A stretch of 64,000 nucleotides of DNA, from the NCBI GenBank assembly GCA_003523055.1, contig DPHC01000008.1, forward strand, positions 14,588-78,587, written 5' to 3'. The notes beneath the pieces are model-generated. The model was not told where the DNA came from, made no database searches, and was given only the letters and a program-made list of their open reading frames with translations. The DNA comes from Dehalococcoidia bacterium. GTDB taxonomy: Bacteria; Chloroflexota; Dehalococcoidia; Lucifugimonadales; UBA3495. Made by a program: the position numbers and the translations under genes. Shown piece by piece: positions 8,598 to 17,686 of this stretch. Every line of letters begins with the position of its first letter. Position 1 is the first letter of the stretch.

Positions 8598-10061
8598 ATG
8601 ACAATATTTATACAAGCCTACCGATCATTTAGCATGAGATATATCATCGGTACCGACATATTTAAAACACTTATATCAAGTAATTGCCAAATAATCATTT
8701 TCGTATTAGAAGAGGATTTCCAATATTTTACAGATATATTTAAAAACACTTCTGTAATAGTAGAGTCTGTACATTACAAAGAATTGTTCAGTGATCTAAG
8801 AAAAAACCGCATAACAAATTTTTTAAACCTACTGAGAGTTCTTACATCTGGCCGACAAAGTACGCTAATAAATACCAACATATCAATATACAAACGTGAC
8901 TACAAAAAACAATTTTCATACGGATTTGGTATTTATATTTATAAACTAATTACTATAAGCAGTTTCATAACTTGTAATTCAATCTTGGCTAGAAAAGTAC
9001 TTTCATTTTTATTATCTATATCTTTTAAAGGTAAAATTTATGATAAATACTTTGAAAAATACAATCCTAAAACATTAATAATATCTTCATTAGGTTACGG
9101 AATAGATCTTCATATGATGCATGCAGCAAAACGCCACAAATGCCGAATTATATCCATACCTCATAGCTGGGATAATCCGACCACCAAAGGATATCGCGGG
9201 CCTAAGCCTGATTTAGTGTTCGCATGGACCAATCGCATGGCTACAGAAATTGCAGCTTTCCACGATCTTCCTAAAAATATTATTAAAGTGTCGGGAGTTG
9301 CGCACTGGGATGATTACTTTAACGGAACATTGATTCTAAATAACAAGGACTCATTCATTATAAAGCACAATCTAGACCCGAATAAAAAAGTCTTATTTTA
9401 CGCTCTAAGCGGACCAGCAAATTTTGAAAAACGGCTTGAAGTAATCGAAGCAATATTAGGCATTATTAAAAACAATCCAAGTAATTATAATCTACAATTA
9501 CTTGTCAGGTTTCATCCTTTACACGTCCACAGGCATACATCAGGAGCAACATGGATGGAGCTACATGAAAACGATATAAGTGCTCTAAAAATGAAATATG
9601 GAAACCTAGTTACCTTTTGGGTCCCTAAGGAACCTCACAAAAATCAAATAAGCCAATTAGGAATGTCCGATATGCATGATATGGCGTCAGCTATTCATTA
9701 TTCAGATGTTTTAATTCAAGAATACTCAACCTTAATACTAGAATCTACAATATTTGATAAACCAACCATAAATATCAGCATGTTCGCTTACCGTCAAACT
9801 GATCATTCGAATTTATTAGCTACTTTGATACATTTACAATATATATTGAAGTATGACACGTCAACAACTATACAAACTTTCGAGGAACTAAAAACAACAA
9901 TTTTTAAATATTTAGACAATCCAGAAATTAAACAAAATGAACGTAGGAAATTGTTTAATAACGAACTTAATATTAACCCAGGAAGCGCCGGGAACTTCAT
10001 TGGAAACAGCATTTTAAAGTACATGGACGATCTAGTAGTTCAAGGATCAAGCTCTCAATAA
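8598..10061 (+). CDS. GT-B-like glycan biosynthesis protein, tandem copy 2
   Basis: 487-residue paralogue of the gene just upstream (shared motifs listed there). Sequence identity by eye is low, so the duplication is old or both came in by transfer. The conserved SWDNPTTKGYRGP segment at mid-protein and the C-terminal VRFHPLH...EYSTLILESTIFDKPTINISM suggest a two-domain GT-B fold with the nucleotide-sugar site in the second half. The N-terminal half has hydrophobic stretches (around residues 110-150, FGIYIYKLITISSFITC) that could be membrane-associating. Its stop codon directly abuts the asnB ATG with no gap. Two such proteins next to two NeuB and two NeuA genes would fit one transferase per sugar, an inference only. 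Confidence 0.62.
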   Translation: MTIFIQAYRSFSMRYIIGTDIFKTLISSNCQIIIFVLEEDFQYFTDIFKNTSVIVESVHYKELFSDLRKNRITNFLNLLRVLTSGRQSTLINTNISIYKRDYKKQFSYGFGIYIYKLITISSFITCNSILARKVLSFLLSISFKGKIYDKYFEKYNPKTLIISSLGYGIDLHMMHAAKRHKCRIISIPHSWDNPTTKGYRGPKPDLVFAWTNRMATEIAAFHDLPKNIIKVSGVAHWDDYFNGTLILNNKDSFIIKHNLDPNKKVLFYALSGPANFEKRLEVIEAILGIIKNNPSNYNLQLLVRFHPLHVHRHTSGATWMELHENDISALKMKYGNLVTFWVPKEPHKNQISQLGMSDMHDMASAIHYSDVLIQEYSTLILESTIFDKPTINISMFAYRQTDHSNLLATLIHLQYILKYDTSTTIQTFEELKTTIFKYLDNPEIKQNERRKLFNNELNINPGSAGNFIGNSILKYMDDLVVQGSSSQ

Positions 10062-11888
10062 ATGTGTGGTATATCTGGAATAATAGGTAATGACTGGGAG
10101 GAGTCCTCTCTAGATAAAATGATTACGTGTCAAATTCATAGAGGGCCAAACAATAGTGCTAAGTTTGTAGATGAATCTAAATTTGTAGGGCTTGGACATA
10201 ATAGACTCTCTATACAAGACCTTAGAGAAGAAGCCAACTGTCCCATGACTGATAATTCTGGAAATTTAACATTGATATTTAATGGTGAAATATATAATTT
10301 TATTGAATTACGTGAACAATTGAAAGAATATACTTTCAAAACTAGTAGTGATACAGAGGTTATTCTAGCTGCATATCTGAAATGGGGAAAACAGTGCGTC
10401 ACAAAATTCATAGGCATGTTCGCTTTAGCAATTTGGGACAATAAAAATCATTCTTTATTTTGTTCTAGGGATAGGCTTGGCATCAAACCTTTTTATTATT
10501 ACTATAAAAACAATACATTAATATTCGCATCGGAAATCAAGAGCATATTGGCTGCTAAAGTCAAAGCTGAACCTAACTGGAACCAATGGTCAGATTACCT
10601 GAGATTTGGTGCAATGGATCATTCTCACGAAACATTTTTCAAAGACATCTACATGTTACCAGCTGGCCATAACTTATTATTACACAATTTCGAATTATCT
10701 TTCCAACGATACTGGAATGTAGAAGATGCATCTATTGGCATAGATACCAGCGACCTCAAACAATCTACTGATTATCTATATAGTCTGCTAACCGATACCG
10801 CATCATTGCATTTACGTAGTGATGTACCTGTAAGTGTGAATCTATCTGGTGGAATTGACTCGAATCTTTTAGCTTTATTAATTGATAAACACACTACGTC
10901 AGACACCTGTTACTCTTTCACAAGTTCATTCGAAGACAAAACATATGATGAATACCAATATGTTAAAACATTAAAGTTAAATAATATAACCAAATTAAGT
11001 ACTCTAACCAATTTTGAAGATATTCCTACACTCGCATACAAACTTACTAAAATACAAGAAGCGCCCTTTGGAGGAGTCCCGACCATAGCATATTACAAAT
11101 TACACCAATCAATAAAAGAGCATAAAATCCCTGTTTCTTTAGAAGGACAAGGAATTGACGAATTGTTCGGCGGATACACTTATACTCATCCTTATCATTA
11201 TGCGGACATAGTAAAAACACATGGATGGACATTTTTATTACAAGAGTATCCAAATGCCGCCCAATACAGGAAAGTTATTGAATCAATTATTGAAGGCCAT
11301 CCTGAAACAGTCAGTCAAGATGGTACAAGTCATTTACGGACCCAAGCCATTAACAAAGAACACTTATCGAACAAGAATGAACAACTCAAAATTGTAAGCC
11401 CTTACTCTGATAACCTTCGGGATACTTTATATAAGGATTTATTTCATACTAAACTACCTAGAGTTTTACGAATGAACGACAAATTATCTATGTCTCAAAG
11501 CATTGAATTGCGGGAGCCATTCTTAGACCACCGTATAGTGGAGTTTGCTTTTAATTTAGATAACAATCTAAAAATAAATCGTAGCGGTGGCAAATTCATA
11601 ATTCGCCATCTTATGCAAAATTTAACTGGAGGGGACAGTTCTTACATTAAGAAACTTAAAATGTCGGTTGTGACTCCTCAAACAACATGGCTACAGAATG
11701 AACTATCTGGATGGGTAGAAAGCATATTAAACTCTCAATCATTCAAAACCAGAGGTATATTTGACACTCAAGTTGTAAAATCACTATACGCTGATTTCAA
11801 AACTCACGGCTCAAATAATTCTTCCTACATTTGGCAATGGATAAATACTGAGCTGTGGTTCCAAACATTTATTGATCAAGCTATTTAA
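10062..11888 (+). CDS. asnB: glutamine-dependent asparagine synthetase-family amidotransferase
   Basis: 608-residue protein that begins MCGISGIIG, so Cys2 is the N-terminal nucleophile of the class II glutaminase domain. The domain continues with HRGPNN, LGHNRLSI, FNGEIYNF, SSDTEVILAAY and SRDRLGIKPFYYY. The synthetase domain has the PP-loop SGGIDSN (about residue 267), EGQGIDELFGGY and LREPFLDHR. Free asparagine synthesis is the textbook role. Inside a polysaccharide cluster, AsnB homologues are instead often proposed to amidate a uronic or other sugar carboxylate using glutamine. A nonulosonate carboxylate or an uronic acid made in this cluster is a plausible target. It is tightly coupled to both neighbours (0- and 1-base gaps). 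Confidence 0.9.
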   Translation: MCGISGIIGNDWEESSLDKMITCQIHRGPNNSAKFVDESKFVGLGHNRLSIQDLREEANCPMTDNSGNLTLIFNGEIYNFIELREQLKEYTFKTSSDTEVILAAYLKWGKQCVTKFIGMFALAIWDNKNHSLFCSRDRLGIKPFYYYYKNNTLIFASEIKSILAAKVKAEPNWNQWSDYLRFGAMDHSHETFFKDIYMLPAGHNLLLHNFELSFQRYWNVEDASIGIDTSDLKQSTDYLYSLLTDTASLHLRSDVPVSVNLSGGIDSNLLALLIDKHTTSDTCYSFTSSFEDKTYDEYQYVKTLKLNNITKLSTLTNFEDIPTLAYKLTKIQEAPFGGVPTIAYYKLHQSIKEHKIPVSLEGQGIDELFGGYTYTHPYHYADIVKTHGWTFLLQEYPNAAQYRKVIESIIEGHPETVSQDGTSHLRTQAINKEHLSNKNEQLKIVSPYSDNLRDTLYKDLFHTKLPRVLRMNDKLSMSQSIELREPFLDHRIVEFAFNLDNNLKINRSGGKFIIRHLMQNLTGGDSSYIKKLKMSVVTPQTTWLQNELSGWVESILNSQSFKTRGIFDTQVVKSLYADFKTHGSNNSSYIWQWINTELWFQTFIDQAI

Positions 11889-11889
11889 C

Positions 11890-12810
11890 ATGAAATATAT
11901 CTTTTGTATAATTAGGAAACTGTATAACAAAGTAAAAATATCGTTTCTTAAATTAATATTAAATTCTAATAATTTCCAATTATATTCTTTACGAGCCTCA
12001 CTTTATGCAAGGTTTTTAACTGAAAATCTACAATTGGACACTCACATCAAATTAGTAGACAGCTTACCATTCTTCAATACTAATAACTTAGAAACCACCA
12101 CATCTCCAGATTACAAGAGATTAATGGTGTTCGCGCCACATCAGGATGATGACATAATTGGATGCGGCGGAACTATATTAAATAGCATAAAAAACAAAGC
12201 TGAAATACAAGTAACTTATATCATGGATGGAGCTCCTCCTAAATTTCATGGTTCTCAAAGAACTGAGTACGTCAACACTCGGAATATTGAAGCTATTAAT
12301 GTGTGGAAAACCATCAATAACAGTACTCCAATATTCCTCGAAACGCCCACAAGAGGGATAGCAATTGACCCCCAAACAGTAATTACAAAAATACAGGATG
12401 TTATTTCTAAATATGATCCGGATTGTATTTTTGTACCGTATTTTTTGGAAACACCTCTTGATCACCGAAGGAGTTCATATGTTATTTGGCAAGCCCTGCA
12501 AAATATCAAACATAATATTAAACAAATATGGTGCTATCAAGTTACTACAATGATTAGCCCAAATATTGCAGTTGACATATCTGACGTTGAACAGAATAAA
12601 TTTGCGTTAATGAATTTATGGGAGTCCCAAAACAAATTATTCAACTATGCTCATCGTACGCGAGGGTTAAACGCAGCAAACTCAGTTTATACTAAACAAC
12701 TATCATCTTTGAAAAATACCCCCTATGTAGAACTGTTTCACGTATTAACCCCAAAGGAATATTCACAATTACTTCAACACCACTATGCTAATACAAATTT
12801 ATTCGGATAA
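11890..12810 (+). CDS. PIG-L/LmbE-family zinc deacetylase
   Basis: 306 residues from the ATG at 11890, which follows the asnB stop by one base; a TTG at 11872 inside asnB is the only longer alternative. The motif VFAPHQDDDIIGCGGTI (about residues 85-101) is the PHxDDExxxxGG zinc/catalytic signature, here with Gln and Asp at the variable positions. The third zinc ligand is expected in ETPLDHRRSSYVIW. Family enzymes remove N-acetyl groups from GlcNAc-containing molecules (GlcNAc-PI, mycothiol precursors, chitooligomers). Between asnB and a KdsC-type phosphatase, it probably deacetylates a sugar intermediate, which would free an amine for another acyl group such as the formyl group suggested by the gene at 1604. 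Confidence 0.85.
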   Translation: MKYIFCIIRKLYNKVKISFLKLILNSNNFQLYSLRASLYARFLTENLQLDTHIKLVDSLPFFNTNNLETTTSPDYKRLMVFAPHQDDDIIGCGGTILNSIKNKAEIQVTYIMDGAPPKFHGSQRTEYVNTRNIEAINVWKTINNSTPIFLETPTRGIAIDPQTVITKIQDVISKYDPDCIFVPYFLETPLDHRRSSYVIWQALQNIKHNIKQIWCYQVTTMISPNIAVDISDVEQNKFALMNLWESQNKLFNYAHRTRGLNAANSVYTKQLSSLKNTPYVELFHVLTPKEYSQLLQHHYANTNLFG

Positions 12811-12815
12811 ATATA

Positions 12816-13301
12816 ATGACTACAACAAATAATATAGCTTTGTTTATAACAGATGTAGATGGAACGTTAACTGACGGAGGAATGTATTATTCTTCCCAAG
12901 GAGAGGTGATGAAAAAATTCAACACTAAAGATGCTGTTGGATTAAGACTACTACAAGAACAAGGAATAATAATTGCCATAATTACAGGCGAAGATTCTGA
13001 CATCGTTCGAGCGAGAGCCTTAAAATTAAAAATACAACATGTATACTGCGGTATATATGACAAACTAGCTATACTCAACAGCCTTTGCGAACAACTAAAT
13101 ATTGATTCCCAAAATGTTGCATATGTAGGAGATGATCTCAATGACACAGAAATAATGAAAGCAGTTGGGCTATCGTTTGCTGTAGGCGATGCCGAAAAAA
13201 CTATAAAAGAAATTGCCCATATCAATTTAGAACGATTAGGTGGATATGGAGCTGTACGTGAAGCAGCTAACTATATTTTGGAGCATCATAATGAAACGTA
13301 A
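12816..13301 (+). CDS. KdsC-type HAD phosphatase (nonulosonate-9-phosphate or KDO-8-phosphate phosphatase-like)
   Basis: 161-residue C0-type HAD protein with no cap domain, the usual length for KdsC. Motif I is FITDVDGTLTDGGMYY, motif II is AIITGEDS, and motif III/IV is YVGDDLNDTEIMKAVG. The C-terminal LERLGGYGAVREAANYIL is the KdsC tail that closes the active site of the adjacent subunit. In KDO synthesis it acts on KDO-8-phosphate. In some nonulosonate pathways (for example KDN in Bacteroides) a KdsC relative removes the 9-phosphate made by a NeuB-type synthase. With two NeuB genes and no kdsA or kdsB nearby, the second reading is more likely. It overlaps neuC by 11 bases. Confidence 0.86.
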   Translation: MTTTNNIALFITDVDGTLTDGGMYYSSQGEVMKKFNTKDAVGLRLLQEQGIIIAIITGEDSDIVRARALKLKIQHVYCGIYDKLAILNSLCEQLNIDSQNVAYVGDDLNDTEIMKAVGLSFAVGDAEKTIKEIAHINLERLGGYGAVREAANYILEHHNET

Positions 13302-14445
13302 AATCTGCGTGGTCATCACTGCAAGACCAAGCTATGCACGAATAAGAACTGTGCTACAAGCCATACAAAAAAACCCCAATCTAGAATTGCAACTTATAGT
13401 CTCGGGATCCGCATTGCTCAGCAAATATGGATCAGCCGTTGATTTCATTAAAAAAGACGGATTCATACCAGCATCAGAAATATACCATGTTATAGAAGGT
13501 GAAACTTTACTGTCTTCTGCAAAGTCCACTGGGTTAGCATTAATAGAACTGTCTAGTGAATTAAGTCGCCTTCAACCAGACGCCGTGATAACAATAGCAG
13601 ATAGATACGAAACATTAGCAACTGCAATAGCAGCATCATATTTGAACATCCCAGTTATACACATCCAAGGAGGAGAAGTTACGGGATCTATAGATGAAAA
13701 GGTTCGCCACGCAGTTACCAAGCTATCTGACATTCATATGGTATCAACTCAAAAAGCTTATGATCGAGTAGTTGCAATGGGAGAAGATCCATCCACAGTA
13801 TATCTGACAGGCTGCCCTTCAATTGATATTGCAAAACAAGTTATAGCGGACCCGATATTAGATTTTAATCCTTTTACGAAATATGGAGGAGTTGGTGATA
13901 CATTCGACACCAGCCAAGACTACTTAATTGTGATGCAACACCCAATCACGACAGAACAAGAATTCGCTAAAGAACAAGCTTTATCTACAATGCGAGCTAT
14001 AAACCAAATTGGTATACCTACATTCTGGTTTTGGCCAAATCCAGATGCAGGCTCCGCTGTTATAGCTAAAGAAATCCGAATTTTTAGAGAAACAACACCA
14101 GATTGTAATATACATTTCCTTATAAATATGTCGCCAGAAGACTTCCTAAAGCTGACATTATCATCAGCCTGTATTATAGGTAATTCCAGCGTAGCAATAC
14201 GAGAATGCTCCTTCCTGGGAGTACCGGCGGTAAATATAGGTAACAGACAACGCGGCAGAGAGCGCGGTCAAAATGTAGTAGATACTAAACATGATACTGA
14301 AGAAATATTAGCTGCAATAAGTTGTCAAATAAAAAACACATCCATTAAAACCGATAACTTATACGGAAATGGCGACTCAGGCAAGAAGATATCAGAAATA
14401 TTATCAACTTGTGAACTTAAAATAGAAAAAACCTTGATGATTTAA
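13291..14445 (+). CDS. neuC: UDP-GlcNAc 2-epimerase, hydrolysing type (NeuC)
   Basis: 384 residues from the ATG at 13291 (MKRKICVVITARPSYAR). A longer reading from 13240 runs deep into kdsC and is unlikely. Motifs are VITARPSYARIRTVL, the variable GSALLSKYGSAVDFIKKDGF, ITIADRYETLATAIAASYLNIPVIHIQGGEVTGSIDEKVRHAVTKLSDIHMVST, MQHPITTE and IIGNSSVAIRECSFLGVPAVNIGNRQRGRERG. These are features of the NeuC/LegG branch, which converts a UDP-HexNAc into free ManNAc or the corresponding diacetamido sugar. It supplies the six-carbon acceptor for a NeuB-type synthase. The WecB-type non-hydrolysing epimerases at 27282 and 36827 are clearly different sequences. Confidence 0.9.
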   Translation: MKRKICVVITARPSYARIRTVLQAIQKNPNLELQLIVSGSALLSKYGSAVDFIKKDGFIPASEIYHVIEGETLLSSAKSTGLALIELSSELSRLQPDAVITIADRYETLATAIAASYLNIPVIHIQGGEVTGSIDEKVRHAVTKLSDIHMVSTQKAYDRVVAMGEDPSTVYLTGCPSIDIAKQVIADPILDFNPFTKYGGVGDTFDTSQDYLIVMQHPITTEQEFAKEQALSTMRAINQIGIPTFWFWPNPDAGSAVIAKEIRIFRETTPDCNIHFLINMSPEDFLKLTLSSACIIGNSSVAIRECSFLGVPAVNIGNRQRGRERGQNVVDTKHDTEEILAAISCQIKNTSIKTDNLYGNGDSGKKISEILSTCELKIEKTLMI

Positions 14446-14458
14446 AAAGGGAATCACT

Positions 14459-15205
14459 ATGTATAATCAATCAAATAACTTAGCCATAATTCCAGCTAGA
14501 GCAGGTAGTAAAGGTATCATAAACAAAAACTTGATGCAGGTAGGCAGTAAAAACCTTATAGAACATGCTATCAATGCATCTGCTAGTAGCAAACGCCTTC
14601 AGCATACCATCGTGACATCCGATCATCCCTCAATATTAGAAATTGGAGAGAACTTAAATGTATATGTTCGGAACCGTCCTGCATATATGGCTACAGATGA
14701 ATCGCCTGTGGTACTTTGCCTCCAAGACGCAGTAATGCATATGGAAACGACTCGTGGCACAGAATACACCAACATTATACTGCTACAACCTACGTCACCA
14801 ATTCGAACTGGCAAAGATATAGATAATATTATCAATATGCTAGATGCGGACTCCACCATTGAAGGAATAGTTAGCGTTGCAGAATGCGGTGTGTTTTTAC
14901 CAGATCATCAATATGTAATAAAAGAATCTACAGCACACCCCTCGTCTTTATTAATCCCATATAACAACTACGATAGTCCTTTATCTAATCAACGAGCACG
15001 AAGGCAAGACATTCAACATAGCTATGTAAGAAACGGTGCTATTTATGCAGCTAGAAGAAACATTTTAATGGACGATGGGAAAATTATTGTGGACAATAAA
15101 GTCCCTTATATCATGCCAAAAAAATACATCTGCAATTTAGATGATTACGATGATTTAGCATTAGCTAAAATCATCGTCCCAGCTTGGGAAAATGATTTGC
15201 TATGA
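14459..15205 (+). CDS. neuA: CMP-nonulosonate cytidylyltransferase (NeuA type), second copy
   Basis: 248-residue protein. LAIIPARAGSKGIINKNLMQVGSKNLIEHAI is the N-terminal CTP-binding loop, followed by VTSDHPSI, NRPAYMATDESPVV and the LLQPTSPIRTGKDID motif. The C-terminal SYVRNGAIYAARRNIL and CNLDDYDDLALAKII are normal for the family. It shares the fold with the copy at 3371 but few identical stretches, so the two are not a recent duplication and may activate different sugars. A ribosome site (aaagggaatcactATG) is present. The last four bases overlap the next start (ATGA). Confidence 0.88.
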   Translation: MYNQSNNLAIIPARAGSKGIINKNLMQVGSKNLIEHAINASASSKRLQHTIVTSDHPSILEIGENLNVYVRNRPAYMATDESPVVLCLQDAVMHMETTRGTEYTNIILLQPTSPIRTGKDIDNIINMLDADSTIEGIVSVAECGVFLPDHQYVIKESTAHPSSLLIPYNNYDSPLSNQRARRQDIQHSYVRNGAIYAARRNILMDDGKIIVDNKVPYIMPKKYICNLDDYDDLALAKIIVPAWENDLL

Positions 15206-16119
15206 CTATCAATATTTTTAACAATGAGCCTGACGAATATTCATCTAAGGCAGTAGAAATACTAAAAACCGTTGGTGATTATTATGAGTCAGTTAGTAAC
15301 ATACCAATACATATTTTAATCACTAGACTAAAACACAAAATCGATAAAAAATTTCTGGCGCAGTATCCTCATTTACAATACATACTTACCGCAACCACCG
15401 GATTGGACCATATAGATTTAGATGAATGCTCATCTCGGGATATTCACGTCATCTCACTCAACGGTGAATATGATTTTTTATCAAGTATAGTTGCTACATC
15501 TGAACACACCATAGCTTTAATGTTATCTCTTCTACGTAATATTCCAAGGGCTATTTTAGATGTTCAAAATTCGCATTGGAGCCGAATGCAATTCAAAGGA
15601 CATGAACTAAAAAATAAAACCATTTGCATATTAGGTATGGGCAGATTAGGAACCCAAGTCGCAAAAATGGCATCGGCATTTCAAATGAATATCCAAGGAT
15701 TTGACTACAAACAAGTTTCAACCTTCAATGTAACTAAAGATCTAACTAAAGCTTTAACAGGTTCAGATATATTGTCAATTCATTTGCCTTATAACTCATC
15801 AACAAAAAAACTAGTAGGTCTGCCAGAAATATTATGCCTGAAACCAAACTCATACATAATAAATACTTCTCGAGGTCAAATCCTTGACGAAAAAGCAGTG
15901 ATCGAAAGCTTAGAAAAAAAACACTTGGCCGGCGTTGCTGTTGATGTATTAGAAAATGAATACAACTTAAAAAATAACGCTCTTTGGAATTACGCAAACA
16001 CTCACAGTAATGTCATTATAACGCCCCATATATCTGGGTGTACCTATGAATCAATGGAAGCGACTGAAATATTCATAGCAAACAAATTCAAAGCTTTAAT
16101 CAATTTAAAAACAAACTAA
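15202..16119 (+). CDS. D-isomer-specific 2-hydroxyacid dehydrogenase family protein
   Basis: 305-residue protein. The NAD-binding motif is ILGMGRLGTQVAKMASAFQMNIQGFD (GxGxxGxxxA...D), followed by LSIHLPYNSSTKKLVG, NTSRGQILDEKAVIESLEKKHLAGVAVDVLENE (substrate Arg and catalytic Glu regions) and ITPHISGCTYES with the catalytic His. The family reduces 2-keto acids or oxidises 2-hydroxy acids. In this setting the keto acid could be a nonulosonate-derived or sugar-acid intermediate; a role in making a glyceric- or lactic-acid-like decoration is also possible. ATGA overlap with neuA shows coupling. It closes the nonulosonate block. Confidence 0.85.
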   Translation: MTINIFNNEPDEYSSKAVEILKTVGDYYESVSNIPIHILITRLKHKIDKKFLAQYPHLQYILTATTGLDHIDLDECSSRDIHVISLNGEYDFLSSIVATSEHTIALMLSLLRNIPRAILDVQNSHWSRMQFKGHELKNKTICILGMGRLGTQVAKMASAFQMNIQGFDYKQVSTFNVTKDLTKALTGSDILSIHLPYNSSTKKLVGLPEILCLKPNSYIINTSRGQILDEKAVIESLEKKHLAGVAVDVLENEYNLKNNALWNYANTHSNVIITPHISGCTYESMEATEIFIANKFKALINLKTN

Positions 16120-16147
16120 TGTTAATGGAGGAGCGTGCACCACACTC

Positions 16148-17686
16148 ATGAATGGATTATTCATCTCACAATCAGGCAGTTTAGAAATGTTTTATGGGTT
16201 GTCACAAGCAATGAATGACAGCTTGCATCTCAATAAAATGGGATTGTTAGTCTCGCATAGGAGAAATTTTAGTGATTTTCAAAAAGCTAATCCAGATAAT
16301 TTATTAAAAAAATACACATTATTCAAAGAATGGGAAGTGACCAATAATTTCAAATCAGAAACTCTAGACTACAATTTGCTCAATGATTACGAAAAACAAC
16401 TCGGAGTCAGCACGTTATGGGAAGCCTTAATAGCAGATCGGCGATTAACATTGGGGAGAAAAACAAGCTATTTTCAAGATTACAATCCAAGATATTCTCA
16501 TGAAGACTTACTAAAAATATTACAAACAGGCCTACAACATACCGAACAATTATTTGACGCCATTAAGCCGGATTTTGTAGTTTCATTCATATGTGTCACA
16601 ATGCTGGAGTATTTATGCTATCTCTTTGCACAATCTCGCAATATACCATTTCTAAACATACGAACTGCACGTCTTGAAAATTACATGGTTTATGGTAATA
16701 ACGTAACTGATCCAAGTGAAAGGATAGTGAACAAATACCATGACTTGTCTAGGAACAGCATATCTCCACAATTATTGGAACAATCTACAGATATCTATAA
16801 GAAAATCAAATCAGGATCTGGTAAATATGAGGGATTAACAATCCAAAATCCCAATGTTTACAAAAAATGGACATTCTTTTTAAAAAATTTTAACATTGTA
16901 AAAATTGTCAAAATTATGGTCACTGAATATCAAATCAAATTTGGTAAATACAAAGACAATCACGATCCTGGAATAATAATACCTACCATTTTTGAGAGAA
17001 TTTATAAACCTCTACTAAAAAAATCTATTAACCTCAAACTTAAAAAACAATACGTTCCAACATCAGATTTAAATAAATACACTTACGCTTTTTTCCCACT
17101 TCATTTGGAACCTGAAAGGGTATTGTTGATTTCGGCCCGATATTACTTGAATCAAATTGAAGTAGTAAGAAACATAGCCCAAAGCCTGCCTGCAGGGATG
17201 ACATTAATTGTAAAAGATCACCCTAAAGGATTTGGAAGAAGACCTTACAGTTTTTACGATAAGCTTTTAAAAATACCCAATGTTAAGTTAATCCGGCCAG
17301 ACGTCAATTCTGAGGTGATTATAGAAAATGCCAAATTGATAACAACGATAGCGGGAACAGTAGGATGGGAAGCCATCATCAAAGAAAAGCCTGTAATCAT
17401 ATTCGGACCAACTATATATGATTTTTTACCATCAAGCATGGTAAGAAAAATAACAGACATAAACAAAACTAGCCAAATCATACAAGAATTGTTAGAAACA
17501 TATAAATTTAATGAAGCATCTATCATTCAAATGATAGCATCTAGTGTGTCAGAGTCTATCCCAATTAATTTTTACTCGACGCTATTATCCAGAAAAAATG
17601 TAGTCAATATTGATTCAATTCAAGACGATTGGGATCAAGAAATTCGCAGACTTGCCAAATACACAATAAAATCTTTACAAGTTTGA
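16148..17686 (+). CDS. capsule polysaccharide biosynthesis protein (Capsule_synth/KpsC-KpsS-like)
   Basis: 512-residue protein. The C-terminal third carries YAFFPLHLEPERVLLISARYYLNQIEVVRNIAQSLPAGMTLIVKDHPKGFGRRP, followed by LIRPDVNSEVIIENAKLITTIAGTVGWEAIIKEKPVIIFGPTIYDFLP. The patterns 'FPLHxxPE', 'KxHP' and 'ITGTxGwEAlxxgkPvxxfG' are characteristic of the KpsC/KpsS-type Capsule_synth family. Proven members are KDO transferases or other retaining transferases acting on lipid carriers or glycans. It directly follows the CMP-sugar block, so use of a CMP-nonulosonate donor is plausible. The ribosome site is weak (aatggaggagcgtgcaccacactcATG, spacing long). Start certainty is moderate. Confidence 0.8.
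   Translation: MNGLFISQSGSLEMFYGLSQAMNDSLHLNKMGLLVSHRRNFSDFQKANPDNLLKKYTLFKEWEVTNNFKSETLDYNLLNDYEKQLGVSTLWEALIADRRLTLGRKTSYFQDYNPRYSHEDLLKILQTGLQHTEQLFDAIKPDFVVSFICVTMLEYLCYLFAQSRNIPFLNIRTARLENYMVYGNNVTDPSERIVNKYHDLSRNSISPQLLEQSTDIYKKIKSGSGKYEGLTIQNPNVYKKWTFFLKNFNIVKIVKIMVTEYQIKFGKYKDNHDPGIIIPTIFERIYKPLLKKSINLKLKKQYVPTSDLNKYTYAFFPLHLEPERVLLISARYYLNQIEVVRNIAQSLPAGMTLIVKDHPKGFGRRPYSFYDKLLKIPNVKLIRPDVNSEVIIENAKLITTIAGTVGWEAIIKEKPVIIFGPTIYDFLPSSMVRKITDINKTSQIIQELLETYKFNEASIIQMIASSVSESIPINFYSTLLSRKNVVNIDSIQDDWDQEIRRLAKYTIKSLQV

Noticed and set aside
13240..13290. Extended N-terminus of NeuC
   Set aside because: The extra residues lie in the coding region of the KdsC gene, and the family N-terminus begins at the ATG at 13291.
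16590..16760. Possible tRNA or other RNA gene in the glycan region
   Set aside because: No cloverleaf or T-loop consensus found; the stretch is well-coding in the capsule gene frame.
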